Shown piece after piece: positions 1 through 7,007 of a DNA stretch of 27,355 bases. Numbering within the stretch: the stretch's first letter is position 1; each line of letters opens with the position of its first letter. Below the pieces are notes generated by a model. That model worked only from the letters and a program-made list of their open reading frames with translations, searched no databases and had not been told where the DNA came from. A program made the translations under genes and the position numbers. The DNA comes from CAYJPV01 sp964396055 (GTDB taxonomy: Bacteria > Acidobacteriota > Vicinamibacteria > Vicinamibacterales > JAKQTR01). The stretch lies in contig CAYNDV010000053.1 of the NCBI GenBank assembly GCA_964396055.1, positions 1 through 27,355 on the forward strand. The letters run 5' to 3'.

Positions 1-101
1 AGCGGGGCGTCGCACGCCGCGCACGCGGGGGCGAGCAGCACCGACAGCAGGGCGTCGGCGGCGGCGCGCGCAGCCATCGCCAGGCTGAGCGGCGGCGTCA
101 C
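1..101 (-). CDS. ComF-like phosphoribosyltransferase, N-terminal fragment
   Basis: Only the first 33 or so codons lie in the window; the rest runs off the left edge. Read on the minus strand from a GTG at 99-101 (or an in-frame ATG at 75-77), the peptide has an Ala/Leu-rich stretch followed by APACAACDAP. A CxxC pair just after a hydrophobic Leu-rich start is typical of the zinc-ribbon N-terminus of ComF/ComFC proteins, which act in DNA uptake or as PRTase-fold proteins. It begins 17 bp after the rsfS stop on the same strand, so it is probably cotranscribed with obgE-nadD-rsfS. The call rests on a short stretch and could be wrong. Confidence 0.45.
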   Translation of the reverse strand, partial: MTPPLSLAMAARAAADALLSVLLAPACAACDAP

Positions 102-117
102 GCCACCCGGGCGGGGT

Positions 118-507
118 TCAGGCGGGCCGGTCCGCCACGGGGATTCGCGCGGCGGAGCCCCACAGCCGCTCGAGGCCGTAGAAGCGCCGCTGGTCCGGCG
201 TGAACACGTGGACCACCGTGTCGAAGCAGTCGAGCAGGATCCACTCCGATCGCTCATCGCCTTCCACGTGCGCCGGCTTCGTGCCGGCGTCCTTCAGGGC
301 GGCTTCGATGGCATCGGCCACGGCCCGGATCTGCCGCTGGTTCTGGGCGGTGCAGATCAGGAAGAAGTCCGTGAACGACGGGATGGCACGCAGGTCGAGC
401 ACCACGACGTCCGTGGCCTTCTTCGCGTAGGCGGCCCTCGCCGCAGTCAGGAGATCGGCAGGCAGCGCCGCCGCCGCGCTCTCGCGTGCGCCTGGAGTGT
501 CACTCAT
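118..507 (-). CDS. rsfS: Ribosomal silencing factor RsfS
   Basis: RsfS (RsfA/DUF143) binds ribosomal protein L14 and blocks joining of the ribosomal subunits under starvation. The protein is 129 aa from the ATG at 505-507, a normal length. It shows the family core: KKATDVVVLDLR, then SFTDFFLICTA, then a helix rich in Gln/Arg/Ala, then WILLDCFDTVVHVF and RRFYGLERLWG near the C-terminus. A longer reading frame extends upstream to 636, but that part is only the other-frame shadow of nadD, so I chose the internal ATG. It overlaps the nadD end by 8 bp, so the two are translationally coupled. The nadD-rsfS order is very common in bacteria. Confidence 0.93.
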   Translation of the reverse strand: MSDTPGARESAAAALPADLLTAARAAYAKKATDVVVLDLRAIPSFTDFFLICTAQNQRQIRAVADAIEAALKDAGTKPAHVEGDERSEWILLDCFDTVVHVFTPDQRRFYGLERLWGSAARIPVADRPA

Positions 508-1216
508 GCAAGTGTCCGGCCGCGGACCGGTCCCCGGCGGGTGGCGACGCAGGCGCGCCATACAGGCCGTGGCGGCGGATGTAGGTGTCGACTTCGGGTG
601 GCACGAGGTCCGCCAGCGGCAACCCTGCACGCGCACGCGCGCGAACGATGGTGGACGAGATGTCCGGCGTGACGATATCCAGCAGGAAAATGCGGGTCTG
701 CGGAGCCCGGCCCATCACGGGCCGCGCCCGCAAGGCGGCGGCTGGCGCCATGCGTGACGCGAGGTCGGGCAGGCGCGCGGGCAACCCGGACACGAGGTGG
801 CCCGGGCGGGCGCACACGACGAAGTGCGCGAGATCGAGCACCGCGGGGTATTCGCGCCAGGTGGCAATTTCTGCGAACGCATCGGCGCCCGTGAGGAAGA
901 ACAACTGCCACGGCTCGTAGCCGACGCCGTGCAGCGCACGCAGGGTGTCGGCCGTGTAGGTGGTGCCCGGACGGGCCAGCTCGAGGTCCGAGGCGTCCAG
1001 CCCCTCGCCGGTCTGCGCGGCCAGGCGCGCCATGGCCAGGCGATCGGCTGGCGAGGCTTCGGGCTCGCGCACACGATGCGCCGGGCTGCGCAGCGGCAGC
1101 AGCAGGACCGAGGCCAGCGACAGCCCCCGCCGGGCCGCGGTGGCCACCGCCAGGTGGCCCAGGTGGATCGGATCGAACGTGCCGCCCAGAACGCCCGTGC
1201 GGCCCCTCGTGCTCAC
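500..1216 (-). CDS. nadD: Nicotinate-nucleotide adenylyltransferase NadD
   Basis: NadD adenylylates nicotinate mononucleotide to deamido-NAD in NAD biosynthesis. The 238-aa protein starts at a GTG at 1214-1216 that overlaps the obgE TGA (GTGA overlap). Right after the start comes GVLGGTFDPIHLGHL, the nucleotidyltransferase signature with the (H/T)xGH element. Further on, TTYTADTLRAL and FFLTGADAF match the substrate loop, and ISSTIVRARARAG near residues 187-198 matches the C-terminal ISST-x-(I/V)R motif. The frame stays open far upstream to 2182, but that part shadows obgE. The C-terminal ~15 residues are Ala/Gly/Pro-rich and probably disordered. Confidence 0.94.
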   Translation of the reverse strand: MSTRGRTGVLGGTFDPIHLGHLAVATAARRGLSLASVLLLPLRSPAHRVREPEASPADRLAMARLAAQTGEGLDASDLELARPGTTYTADTLRALHGVGYEPWQLFFLTGADAFAEIATWREYPAVLDLAHFVVCARPGHLVSGLPARLPDLASRMAPAAALRARPVMGRAPQTRIFLLDIVTPDISSTIVRARARAGLPLADLVPPEVDTYIRRHGLYGAPASPPAGDRSAAGHLHE

Positions 1217-2235
1217 TCGGTCCGTTCCTCCCGGGCCAGGCTGGCCCACATTGCCTCCACCAGGGCGTCCACGCCGGCGCCCGAGGCGGCCGACACGCGG
1301 AACAGCGGGATCGACAGGGCCGCCAGGTGGGCGGCCAGGCGGTCCACCTCGGCCGGGTCGGCCACCGCATCCATCTTGTTCGCGGCCGCGATCTGCGGCC
1401 GCCCGGCGAACTCCGGCCGATACAGTTCGAGTTCCCGGCGAATCGTCTCCACGTCCTGCACAGGGTCGCGGCCCGTGGCCCCGGAGACGTCGATGACGTG
1501 CACGAGCAGCCGGGTGCGTTCCAGGTGCCGGAGGAACTGGTGGCCGAGGCCCAGGCCACGATGAGCGCCCTCGATGAGCCCTGGCACGTCGGCCACGACG
1601 AAGCTGCGGTCGTCGCTCAGCGAGACCACGCCCAGATGCGGCGTCAGTGTCGTGAAAGGATAGTCGGCGATTTTCGGCTTCGCGGCGGAGATCCGGGAGA
1701 TCAGCGTGGACTTGCCCGCGTTGGGGAACCCGACCAGGCCGACGTCCGCCAGCAGCTTCAGTTGGAGCCGCAGACGCTTGACCTCGCCCGGGATGCCCGG
1801 GTCGGCGCGGCGCGGCGCCCGGTTGGTGGACGAGACGAACCGGGCGTTGCCGCGGCCACCCAGGCCCCCGGCCGCGACGCGGGCGCGTTGCCCGGCGGCG
1901 GTCAGGTCGGCCAGCGTGACCGGGTCGCCGCCGTCGTCGGGCAGTTCCAGGATGACTGTGCCGATCGGGACGTCCAGTGTCAGGTCGGCGCCGTTGGCGC
2001 CGTGCCGGTTGGATCCCATGCCGTGCTGGCCCCGCCGCGCCTTGAAATCGGGATGAAACCGGTAGTTGACCAGCGTGTTGACGTGCGACGTGGCCTGCAC
2101 GAACACGGAGCCGCCGTTGCCGCCGTCGCCGCCGCTGGGCCCGCCGCGGGGCACGTACTTCTCGCGGCGGAACGCGATGCATCCCCGGCCTCCGTCACCC
2201 GCAGCCACGCGAATCTCGACTTCGTCGACGAACAT
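1213..2235 (-). CDS. obgE: GTPase Obg/CgtA
   Basis: Obg is an essential ribosome-associated GTPase in late 50S assembly and stress control. From the ATG at 2233-2235 the protein (340 aa) begins MFVDEVEIRVAAGDGG, the standard start of the glycine-rich Obg fold, with GGPSGGDGGNGGSVFV following. The G domain has G1 GFPNAGKST, G3 DVPGLIEGA, G4 NKMD and G5 SAASG. It ends soon after the G domain, so the C-terminal OCT domain of Bacillus Obg is absent, as in many phyla. A GTG six codons upstream (2251-2253) is an alternative start, but the family start is MFVDEV. The upstream gap is short and repeat-filled. A weak CTGACC-17 bp-TAACGT pair ends only about 8 bp before the ATG, so obgE may have a very short leader. 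rplU and rpmA, its usual upstream partners, are 14 kb away. Confidence 0.95.
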   Translation of the reverse strand: MFVDEVEIRVAAGDGGRGCIAFRREKYVPRGGPSGGDGGNGGSVFVQATSHVNTLVNYRFHPDFKARRGQHGMGSNRHGANGADLTLDVPIGTVILELPDDGGDPVTLADLTAAGQRARVAAGGLGGRGNARFVSSTNRAPRRADPGIPGEVKRLRLQLKLLADVGLVGFPNAGKSTLISRISAAKPKIADYPFTTLTPHLGVVSLSDDRSFVVADVPGLIEGAHRGLGLGHQFLRHLERTRLLVHVIDVSGATGRDPVQDVETIRRELELYRPEFAGRPQIAAANKMDAVADPAEVDRLAAHLAALSIPLFRVSAASGAGVDALVEAMWASLAREERTE

Positions 2236-2271
2236 CAGGGGGTACGTTAGCACACAAGGGGCTGGGGGTCA

Positions 2272-2305
2272 GGGGCGTGGGGCGTGGGGCGTGGGGCGTG
2301 GGGCG
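2272..2305. repeat. 7-bp tandem repeat GGGGCGT, 4.9 copies
   Basis: Four perfect head-to-tail copies of GGGGCGT (2272-2278, 2279-2285, 2286-2292, 2293-2299) plus six bases of a fifth. It lies 37 bp upstream of the obgE ATG in the gap between the LOG-family gene and obgE. On the gene-sense (minus) strand it reads ACGCCCC. It is the first of three different heptamer tracts in this 165-bp gap. Confidence 0.95.
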
Positions 2306-2319
2306 GAGAGAAGATAGTC

Positions 2320-2347
2320 AGAAGCAAGAAGCAAGTAGCAAGAAGGG
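2320..2347. repeat. 7-bp tandem repeat AGAAGCA, about 3.5 copies
   Basis: Two perfect units of AGAAGCA (2320-2326, 2327-2333), then AGTAGCA (one change), then AGAAGGG. The unit is again 7 bp, but the sequence is unrelated to the GGGGCGT tract on one side and the ACCGTGA tract on the other. Confidence 0.85.
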
Positions 2348-2365
2348 ATCACGCTGTCACGCTGG

Positions 2366-2410
2366 ACCGTGAACCGTGAACCGTGAACCGTGAACCGTGA
2401 ACCGTGAACC
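2366..2410. repeat. 7-bp tandem repeat ACCGTGA, 6.4 copies
   Basis: Six perfect consecutive copies of ACCGTGA starting at 2366, 2373, 2380, 2387, 2394 and 2401, plus a trailing ACC. On the sense strand of the neighbouring genes this reads TCACGGT. It starts 8 bp past the TAG stop of the LOG-family gene. No open frame uses it, so I regard it as non-coding. Confidence 0.97.
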
Positions 2411-2418
2411 ACCACGCA

Positions 2419-3003
2419 CTACCGCCCCGTATCGACGCCCCAGTCGCCGGCGTGGCCGACGCACACACGGACGAATCGTTGCACGTCGCTCAGCGACGCC
2501 GCCCGGCGCACGCCCGCCGGCGGGGTCCACTCCACCAGGTGCGCGCCGAACCAGGCGATCGCTGGTCTGCCGTAGTGGACGGCGAGGGCCGCCTCAGACC
2601 GGGTCCCGTCACCGCCCGGCAGGACGATGACGGCATCGGCGGTCAGGATGTTGATGTGGTTGCGGCTTCGCGGATCGGCGCCATCGATGCCGCCAACCGG
2701 CAGGTGGGTGTAAATCGGGATCTCGACCCATGGGTTGGGATAGGCGGGACTGGCCTGGTGGCGCATCGCCAGGGCCTCGGCGGGCAGGATGCCGACGACC
2801 AGGCCGTCGCGCGGCACGACGGTCGCAAACGCCTCGCTGACGGCCGCCATGACACCACCGCCGCCGCCGGTCAGCAGGTGTGCGCCGAACCCGGCCAGCC
2901 ATGCCCCGAGGGGCGCCGCGAGGTCCTCGCACCGGTCGGTGCTCGAGCCCATCACGCCCACGACCGGGCGCCGGGCCGCTCGCGCCGGGTGTCGGGGTGT
3001 CAC
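2419..3003 (-). CDS. LOG-family (SLOG/TIGR00725-like) Rossmann protein
   Basis: A 194-aa protein with the LOG/SLOG Rossmann pattern. VVGVMGSS near residue 14 is the first beta strand and loop, GGGGGVMAAVSEAF near residue 46 is the glycine loop, and LPGGDGTRSEAALAV near residue 127 corresponds to the PGGxGTxxE motif. Relatives include cytokinin-nucleotide phosphoribohydrolases (LOG) and putative molybdenum-cofactor carriers; the substrate cannot be read from the sequence. The PGG-x-GT...E residues expected of nucleotide-sugar cleavage are present. It starts at a GTG with GGAGAG upstream, only 11 bp after the gntR stop, so the two genes form one transcript. Its stop is TAG, followed at once by heptamer repeats. 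Confidence 0.75.
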   Translation of the reverse strand: MTPRHPARAARRPVVGVMGSSTDRCEDLAAPLGAWLAGFGAHLLTGGGGGVMAAVSEAFATVVPRDGLVVGILPAEALAMRHQASPAYPNPWVEIPIYTHLPVGGIDGADPRSRNHINILTADAVIVLPGGDGTRSEAALAVHYGRPAIAWFGAHLVEWTPPAGVRRAASLSDVQRFVRVCVGHAGDWGVDTGR

Positions 3004-3014
3004 CGGACTCTCCG

Positions 3015-3761
3015 TCAGGCGTCGGGCGCCGCGGCCGGGGCCGGCGCCGGCGTGCCTTCCTCCTGGGCCTGGAAGGCGGAGGAATGGAGCAGGTGCTCGT
3101 TCATCAGTTGTTTGGCCTGGTCCACGTTGTGGGAGCGGATGGCCTGGTAGATGCGGCGGTGCAGTTCGGCGGCGTCGTGCAGATTCCGATCGGTCGCGCG
3201 CATCGCGGTGTCGCGCCGGCGTTCGTAGTAGAGGGCCGACACCATTTCCACGAGCGATGCGAGAATCGGGTTGCCCGACGCCGAGGCGACGGCGCGGTGG
3301 AAGCGGATGTCGTGGACAAGGAACGCGCGCGGGTCGTTCATCGCGGCAAACAGGCTGGCCACCTCCTCGGCGATGCTGGCGAGGTGATCCGACGTCGCCC
3401 GCTCGGCCGCCAGGCCGGCGGCGGCGACCTCGAGGACGCGGCGCGCCTCGTACATCTCGTCGCGGGTGAACCCGTGGAGTGCCGCCAGGAAACTGAGCGG
3501 TTCGCTGTCGAGGCGCGGCGGGCCGTCGGGGATATAGGTGCCGGAGCCGTGCCGCGATTCGATGACCCCCATGGCGGCCAGGGCGCGCAGGCCGGCGCGG
3601 ATGGTCGGCCGGCTCACGCCAAGCTGGGTGGCGAGTTCGCGCTCGGCCGGGAGGCGGTTCCCGGGGCGCAACTGACCGCCGCCGATGAGCTGGCGGACAT
3701 AGTCGATCACCTGTTCCGTGCTGTCGCCGCGGGGCCGCCTGGTGGAGTCAGAGGTCGTCAT
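3015..3761 (-). CDS. GntR-family (FadR/FCD) transcriptional regulator of the hexuronate island
   Basis: A 248-aa repressor-type protein. Residues ~14-77 form the GntR winged helix, with LPAERELATQLGVSRPTIRAGL and the wing HGSGTYI. Residues ~90-225 form an FCD ligand-binding domain. The metal-site pattern Asp141-x3-His145, His191, His213 is intact, as expected for FCD proteins that sense sugar acids through a bound metal. I chose the ATG at 3759-3761 because the predicted promoter (-10 at 3813-3818) would leave the longer start at 3812 outside the transcript. It is divergent from the hexuronate transporter. Candidate target sites are described at the three island promoters. The C-terminal tail is Ala/Pro-rich. 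Confidence 0.9.
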   Translation of the reverse strand: MTTSDSTRRPRGDSTEQVIDYVRQLIGGGQLRPGNRLPAERELATQLGVSRPTIRAGLRALAAMGVIESRHGSGTYIPDGPPRLDSEPLSFLAALHGFTRDEMYEARRVLEVAAAGLAAERATSDHLASIAEEVASLFAAMNDPRAFLVHDIRFHRAVASASGNPILASLVEMVSALYYERRRDTAMRATDRNLHDAAELHRRIYQAIRSHNVDQAKQLMNEHLLHSSAFQAQEEGTPAPAPAAAPDA

Positions 3762-3812
3762 GATGGCCTGCTTCCGGCGAACGCCGGTCGGGGTCCGGAC
3801 ATCGCCGGGCAC

Positions 3813-3841
3813 AGTATACTCACCAGCGGCACCACTTTAAA
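3813..3841 (-). promoter_or_regulatory. Predicted gntR promoter
   Basis: On the minus strand, TTTAAA (3841-3836) and TATACT (3818-3813) are separated by exactly 17 bp. The -10 is a 5/6 match; the -35 is only 4/6. The start would be near 3806, giving a leader of about 45 nt before the ATG at 3761. The -35 lies inside a direct repeat of ACCACTTT (3831-3838 and 3841-3848; AAAGTGGT on the gntR strand). That repeat could be an autoregulatory site. Confidence 0.5.
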
Positions 3842-3946
3842 CCACTTTCTTCGATGCATGCGAGTGTGGATTGTCCAGTCTGGCCATTCAGGAAGGCCGC
3901 TGGCGCCTCCGGGTTGGATCCAACACAAAATTGCGCGCGCTGGAGC

Positions 3947-3975
3947 TTGACAGGCGCCCGGCGGGGTGGTATTCC
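3947..3975 (+). promoter_or_regulatory. Predicted promoter of the transporter-GH28 unit
   Basis: A perfect TTGACA at 3947-3952 and TATTCC at 3970-3975 are separated by 17 bp. The -10 sits in GGTGGTATTCCTCTT, nearly identical to GGTGGTATTACCTCTT at the uxaE promoter (9947-9962), where TTGACA also lies 17 bp upstream. Such matching at two promoters of one pathway supports both. Confidence 0.7.
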
Positions 3976-3987
3976 TCTTGGGCTCAG

Positions 3988-3998
3988 TGGTCTGACCT
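3988..3998 (+). promoter_or_regulatory. FadR-type GntR operator candidate, TGGTCTGACCT
   Basis: GGTC-T-GACC is a perfect palindrome around a central base. TGGTCTGACC matches the TGGTC-N-GACC form known for FadR-subfamily GntR regulators. It begins about 13 bp after the -10 and so covers the likely transcription start region, the expected place for a repressor. The regulator gene is next door, divergent. Confidence 0.55.
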
Positions 3999-4025
3999 CC
4001 AGCACGCTCAGCGGAGACTTTCACG

Positions 4026-5300
4026 ATGACGACCGAGACCCAGACCCCGCCCCGCACGGGCTACTACCGGTGGGTGGTGTGCGCGCTGATCTTCTTCGCG
4101 ACCACCGTCAACTACATCGATCGCCAGGTCATCGGCATCCTCAAGCCCACGCTGCAGCACGAGCTGGGCTGGACCGAGATCGATTACAGCAACATCGTCT
4201 TTGCCTTCCAGCTGGCCTACGCCATCGGCCTGCTGGTGACCGGCCGCATCATCGACAAGATCGGCACCAAGCTCGGCTACGCGGCGGCGCTCGTCATCTG
4301 GAGCATCGCCGCGGCCGCCCACGCGGGCGTCCGCTCGGTGCTGGGCTTCTCGGTGGCCCGCTTCGCGCTGGGGCTGGGCGAAGCGGCAAACTTCCCGGCG
4401 GCGATCAAGACGGTGGCCGAGTGGTTCCCGCGGCGCGAGCGCGCCCTGGCGACGGGCATCTTCAACTCTGGCACCAACGTCGGCGCCGTGGTGGCGCCGC
4501 TCGTCGTCCCGTGGCTCACGCTGCACTGGGGCTGGCAGACGGCATTTCTCGCGACCGGTCTCGTGGGTCTCGTCTGGCTGGTGTTCTGGTGGCCCCTCTA
4601 CGCGCCACCCGACAAGCACCCGCGCGTGTCGGCCGGCGAGCTGGCCTACATTCGCAGTGAGCCGCCGGACCCGCCCGTGCGCATCCCGTGGCTGACGCTG
4701 CTCAAGCACCGGCAGACCTGGGCGTTCGCCGCCGCGAAGTTCCTGACGGATCCGATCTGGTGGCTGTACCTGTTCTGGGTCCCGGACTTCCTGAACCGCA
4801 ACCACGGCATCGACCTGCAGCACATGGGCCCGCCGCTGGTGACGATCTACATCGTGACCGACTTCGGCAGCATCGGCGGCGGCTGGTTGTCGTCGTCGCT
4901 CCTGAAACGCGGCTGGAGCGTCAACGCCGGCCGCAAGACCGCCATGCTGGTGTGCGCGCTCGCCGTGGTGCCCATCGTGTTTGCGTCGCAGGCGACCGGC
5001 CTGTGGACCGCGGTGGCGCTGGTGTCGCTGGCGGCGGCGGCCCACCAGGGCTGGTCGGCCAATGTCTTCACGATGACGTCGGACATGTTCCCGCGCAATG
5101 CCGTCGGCTCGGTCGTGGGCATCGGTGGCATGGCTGGCGCCATCGGCGGGATGCTGATTGCCAAGATCACCGGCTTCGTGCTCCAGGCCACCGGGAGCTA
5201 CCTGGTGGTGTTCCTGATCGCCGGGTCGGCGTACCTGATCGCCCTGGCGGTCGTGCACGTGCTCGTGCCGAAGATGGAGCCCATCAAGCTCGAGGGGTGA
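4026..5300 (+). CDS. exuT: MFS hexuronate transporter (ExuT-like, anion:cation symporter family)
   Basis: A 424-aa inner-membrane permease with about 12 hydrophobic segments. After a short polar N-terminus comes YYRWVVCALIFFATTVNYIDRQVIGIL, whose NYIDRQ is the hallmark of the ACS family (ExuT/GudP/RhmT). The loop motif GRIIDKIGTKLGY follows transmembrane segment 2, and RFALGLGEAANFPAAIKTVAEWFPRRERALATGIFNSGTNVGA is the classic helix 4-5 signature of hexuronate/hexarate symporters. Family knowledge gives proton-coupled uptake of galacturonate or glucuronate; the exact substrate is inferred from neighbours. A GGAG lies about 10 bp upstream of the ATG. Only 4 bp separate it from the GH28 gene. 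Confidence 0.88.
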   Translation: MTTETQTPPRTGYYRWVVCALIFFATTVNYIDRQVIGILKPTLQHELGWTEIDYSNIVFAFQLAYAIGLLVTGRIIDKIGTKLGYAAALVIWSIAAAAHAGVRSVLGFSVARFALGLGEAANFPAAIKTVAEWFPRRERALATGIFNSGTNVGAVVAPLVVPWLTLHWGWQTAFLATGLVGLVWLVFWWPLYAPPDKHPRVSAGELAYIRSEPPDPPVRIPWLTLLKHRQTWAFAAAKFLTDPIWWLYLFWVPDFLNRNHGIDLQHMGPPLVTIYIVTDFGSIGGGWLSSSLLKRGWSVNAGRKTAMLVCALAVVPIVFASQATGLWTAVALVSLAAAAHQGWSANVFTMTSDMFPRNAVGSVVGIGGMAGAIGGMLIAKITGFVLQATGSYLVVFLIAGSAYLIALAVVHVLVPKMEPIKLEG

Positions 5301-5304
5301 GGCC

Positions 5305-6786
5305 ATGAGCGGCCCTGTGCGGATGCCGCGTCCCACGCGGCGCGGGTTCCTGCGGGCGATGGGGGCGGCGGCCGCCGCGGCGGCCCTGCCCGCCGACCCG
5401 CGCGTCTCCGCGTGGCGGGGGCCGCAGGCCGGCGCCGCGCCGGCCGATGCGTGGGCCCGCGTCGATGCCATCCTGGCCCGGATCGTCCCTCCGGTGTTCC
5501 CGGCCCGCGAGATCGACGTGACGGCCTTCGGGGCCGTCCCCGACGGCCCGCTGTGCACCGACGCGATCGCCCGCGCGATCGCCGCGTGCCACGCGGCAGG
5601 CGGCGGACGTGTGGTCGTGCCGCCGGGCCGGTTCCTGACCGGCGCCATTCACCTGAAGAGCGGCGTCAACCTCCACGTGTCCAGGGGGGCCACGCTGGCC
5701 TTCAGCCGCGACCCCCGTCACTACCTGCCCCTGGTGTTCTCGCGGTGGGAAGGCGTGGAGTTGATGAACTACTCGCCGTTCATCTACGCCCTCGATCAGC
5801 GCGACATCGCCGTCACCGGTGCGGGGACGCTCGATGGCCAGGCGGACGACACGCACTGGTGGCCGTGGAAAGGGGCGTGGCAGGGCCGGTTCGCCGACGT
5901 CCGCGACACGCAGGCGGCGGCGCGCGCCCGGCTGATCGACCTGGCCGAGCGCGGCGTGCCCGTCGCGGACCGGGTGTTCGGCGAGGGCGGCTGGCTGCGG
6001 CCGAACTTCATCCAGCCGTACCGCTGCCAGAACGTCCTCATCGAGGGCGTGTCGGTGGTGAACTCGCCGATGTGGGAGATCCACCCCGTGCTCTGCCGCA
6101 ACGTCACCGTGCGGGGCGTGCGCGTGCGCTCCCACGGGCCCAACAACGACGGCTGCGACCCCGAGTCGTGCGCCGACGTGCTCATCGAGGGCTGCACGTT
6201 CGACACGGGCGACGACTGCATCGCGCTGAAGTCGGGCCGCAACGCCGACGGCCGCCGTCTCAACACGCCCGTGGAGCACGTCGTCGTGCGCGACTGCGAG
6301 ATGAAGGACGGCCACGGCGGCGTGGTGATCGGCAGCGAGATCTCGGGCGGCGCCCGCTGGATCTTCGCCGAGCGGTGCCGCATGGACAGCCCCCAGCTCG
6401 ATCGCGCCCTGCGCATCAAGACCAACGCCGTGCGCGGCGGCATCGTGGAGCACGTCTACATGCGGGATGTCACCGTCGGCCAGGTGGCCGAGGCCGTGGT
6501 GACGATCGACTACTACTACGAGGAGGGGCGGGCCGGCACGTTTCCCCCGGTCGTGCGCGACGTCGAGGTCCGCAACGTGACATCAAAGCGCAGCCAGTAC
6601 GGCCTGCGGCTGCGGGGATTCCCGGACAACCCCATCCAGGACGTGCGGGTCGTCGACTGCACCTTCGACGACGTCGCGAAGCCCGACGTCCTCGAGTCGG
6701 TCCGCGGGGTGTCGTTCTCGAACGTCCGCGTGAACGGGGCGCTTCGCAATGGCGTCGTGACGCGGTCCCCCGCCCCGGCGTCCTGA
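5305..6786 (+). CDS. Secreted GH28 polygalacturonase-type glycoside hydrolase
   Basis: A 493-aa parallel beta-helix hydrolase that cleaves alpha-galacturonide links in homogalacturonan or rhamnogalacturonan. The N-terminus carries a twin-arginine signal: TRRGFLRAMG at residues 11-20, followed by an Ala-rich hydrophobic run, so export is by Tat. The GH28 active-site motifs are all there: NNDGCD (280-285, the NTD-type motif), GDDC (302-305, paired aspartates), GHGG (336-339) and RIKT (370-373). The second position of the first motif is Asn rather than Thr, a variant seen in many bacterial GH28 proteins. Endo or exo action cannot be told; the DPESC context and cytosolic partners suggest release of small uronides. 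Its ribosome-binding site (GAGGGG) lies inside the end of exuT, so the two are coupled. Confidence 0.92.
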   Translation: MSGPVRMPRPTRRGFLRAMGAAAAAAALPADPRVSAWRGPQAGAAPADAWARVDAILARIVPPVFPAREIDVTAFGAVPDGPLCTDAIARAIAACHAAGGGRVVVPPGRFLTGAIHLKSGVNLHVSRGATLAFSRDPRHYLPLVFSRWEGVELMNYSPFIYALDQRDIAVTGAGTLDGQADDTHWWPWKGAWQGRFADVRDTQAAARARLIDLAERGVPVADRVFGEGGWLRPNFIQPYRCQNVLIEGVSVVNSPMWEIHPVLCRNVTVRGVRVRSHGPNNDGCDPESCADVLIEGCTFDTGDDCIALKSGRNADGRRLNTPVEHVVVRDCEMKDGHGGVVIGSEISGGARWIFAERCRMDSPQLDRALRIKTNAVRGGIVEHVYMRDVTVGQVAEAVVTIDYYYEEGRAGTFPPVVRDVEVRNVTSKRSQYGLRLRGFPDNPIQDVRVVDCTFDDVAKPDVLESVRGVSFSNVRVNGALRNGVVTRSPAPAS

Positions 6787-6920
6787 CCACCGGCCCGCCA
6801 CAAGAACCCCGCCACCCGACCCTGCCGGCCAGAGACGTGCGCCGGCGGGCATGGCCGTTTGGACAGACCTCTTTGCGGCTGAGAACATCCATGACGCCGC
6901 AGAACAGGAATTTATCGCTT

Positions 6921-6934
6921 TGAAATCGCTTTCC
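6921..6934 (+). promoter_or_regulatory. LacI-family operator-like site
   Basis: TGAAATCGCTTTCC matches the LacI-family consensus TGNAANCGNTTNCA at nine of ten fixed positions. It ends 2 bp upstream of the predicted -35 of the GH105 unit. It overlaps a direct repeat of ATCGCTTT (6914-6921 and 6925-6932, 11-bp spacing). No LacI gene is in the window. Confidence 0.4.
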
Positions 6935-6936
6935 TG

Positions 6937-6966
6937 TTGATTCGAAGCCGGAAAGTGGCTATACCA
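6937..6966 (+). promoter_or_regulatory. Predicted promoter and operator of the GH105-DUF4861 unit
   Basis: TTGATT (6937-6942) and TATACC (6960-6965) are separated by 17 bp. The -10 lies within TGGCTATACCA (6956-6966). Its outer arms TGG/CCA are palindromic, and it resembles the TGGT-N3-ACC sites at the other two island promoters. The predicted start is about 35 bp ahead of the GH105 ATG, which has a strong AAGGAG (6995-7000) 7 bp before it. The gap 6787-7007 otherwise holds the LacI-like site and no gene. Confidence 0.6.
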
Positions 6967-7007
6967 ATATATCGTCTGGCGGATGGCGCCAGTGAAGGAG
7001 AATCCCA

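Noticed and set aside
2236..2260. Confident obgE promoter
   Set aside because: CTGACC-17-TAACGT is weak and would leave an almost leaderless transcript, so it is mentioned only under obgE.
2272..2410. CRISPR array
   Set aside because: Units are 7 bp and directly abutting, with no spacers and no cas genes.
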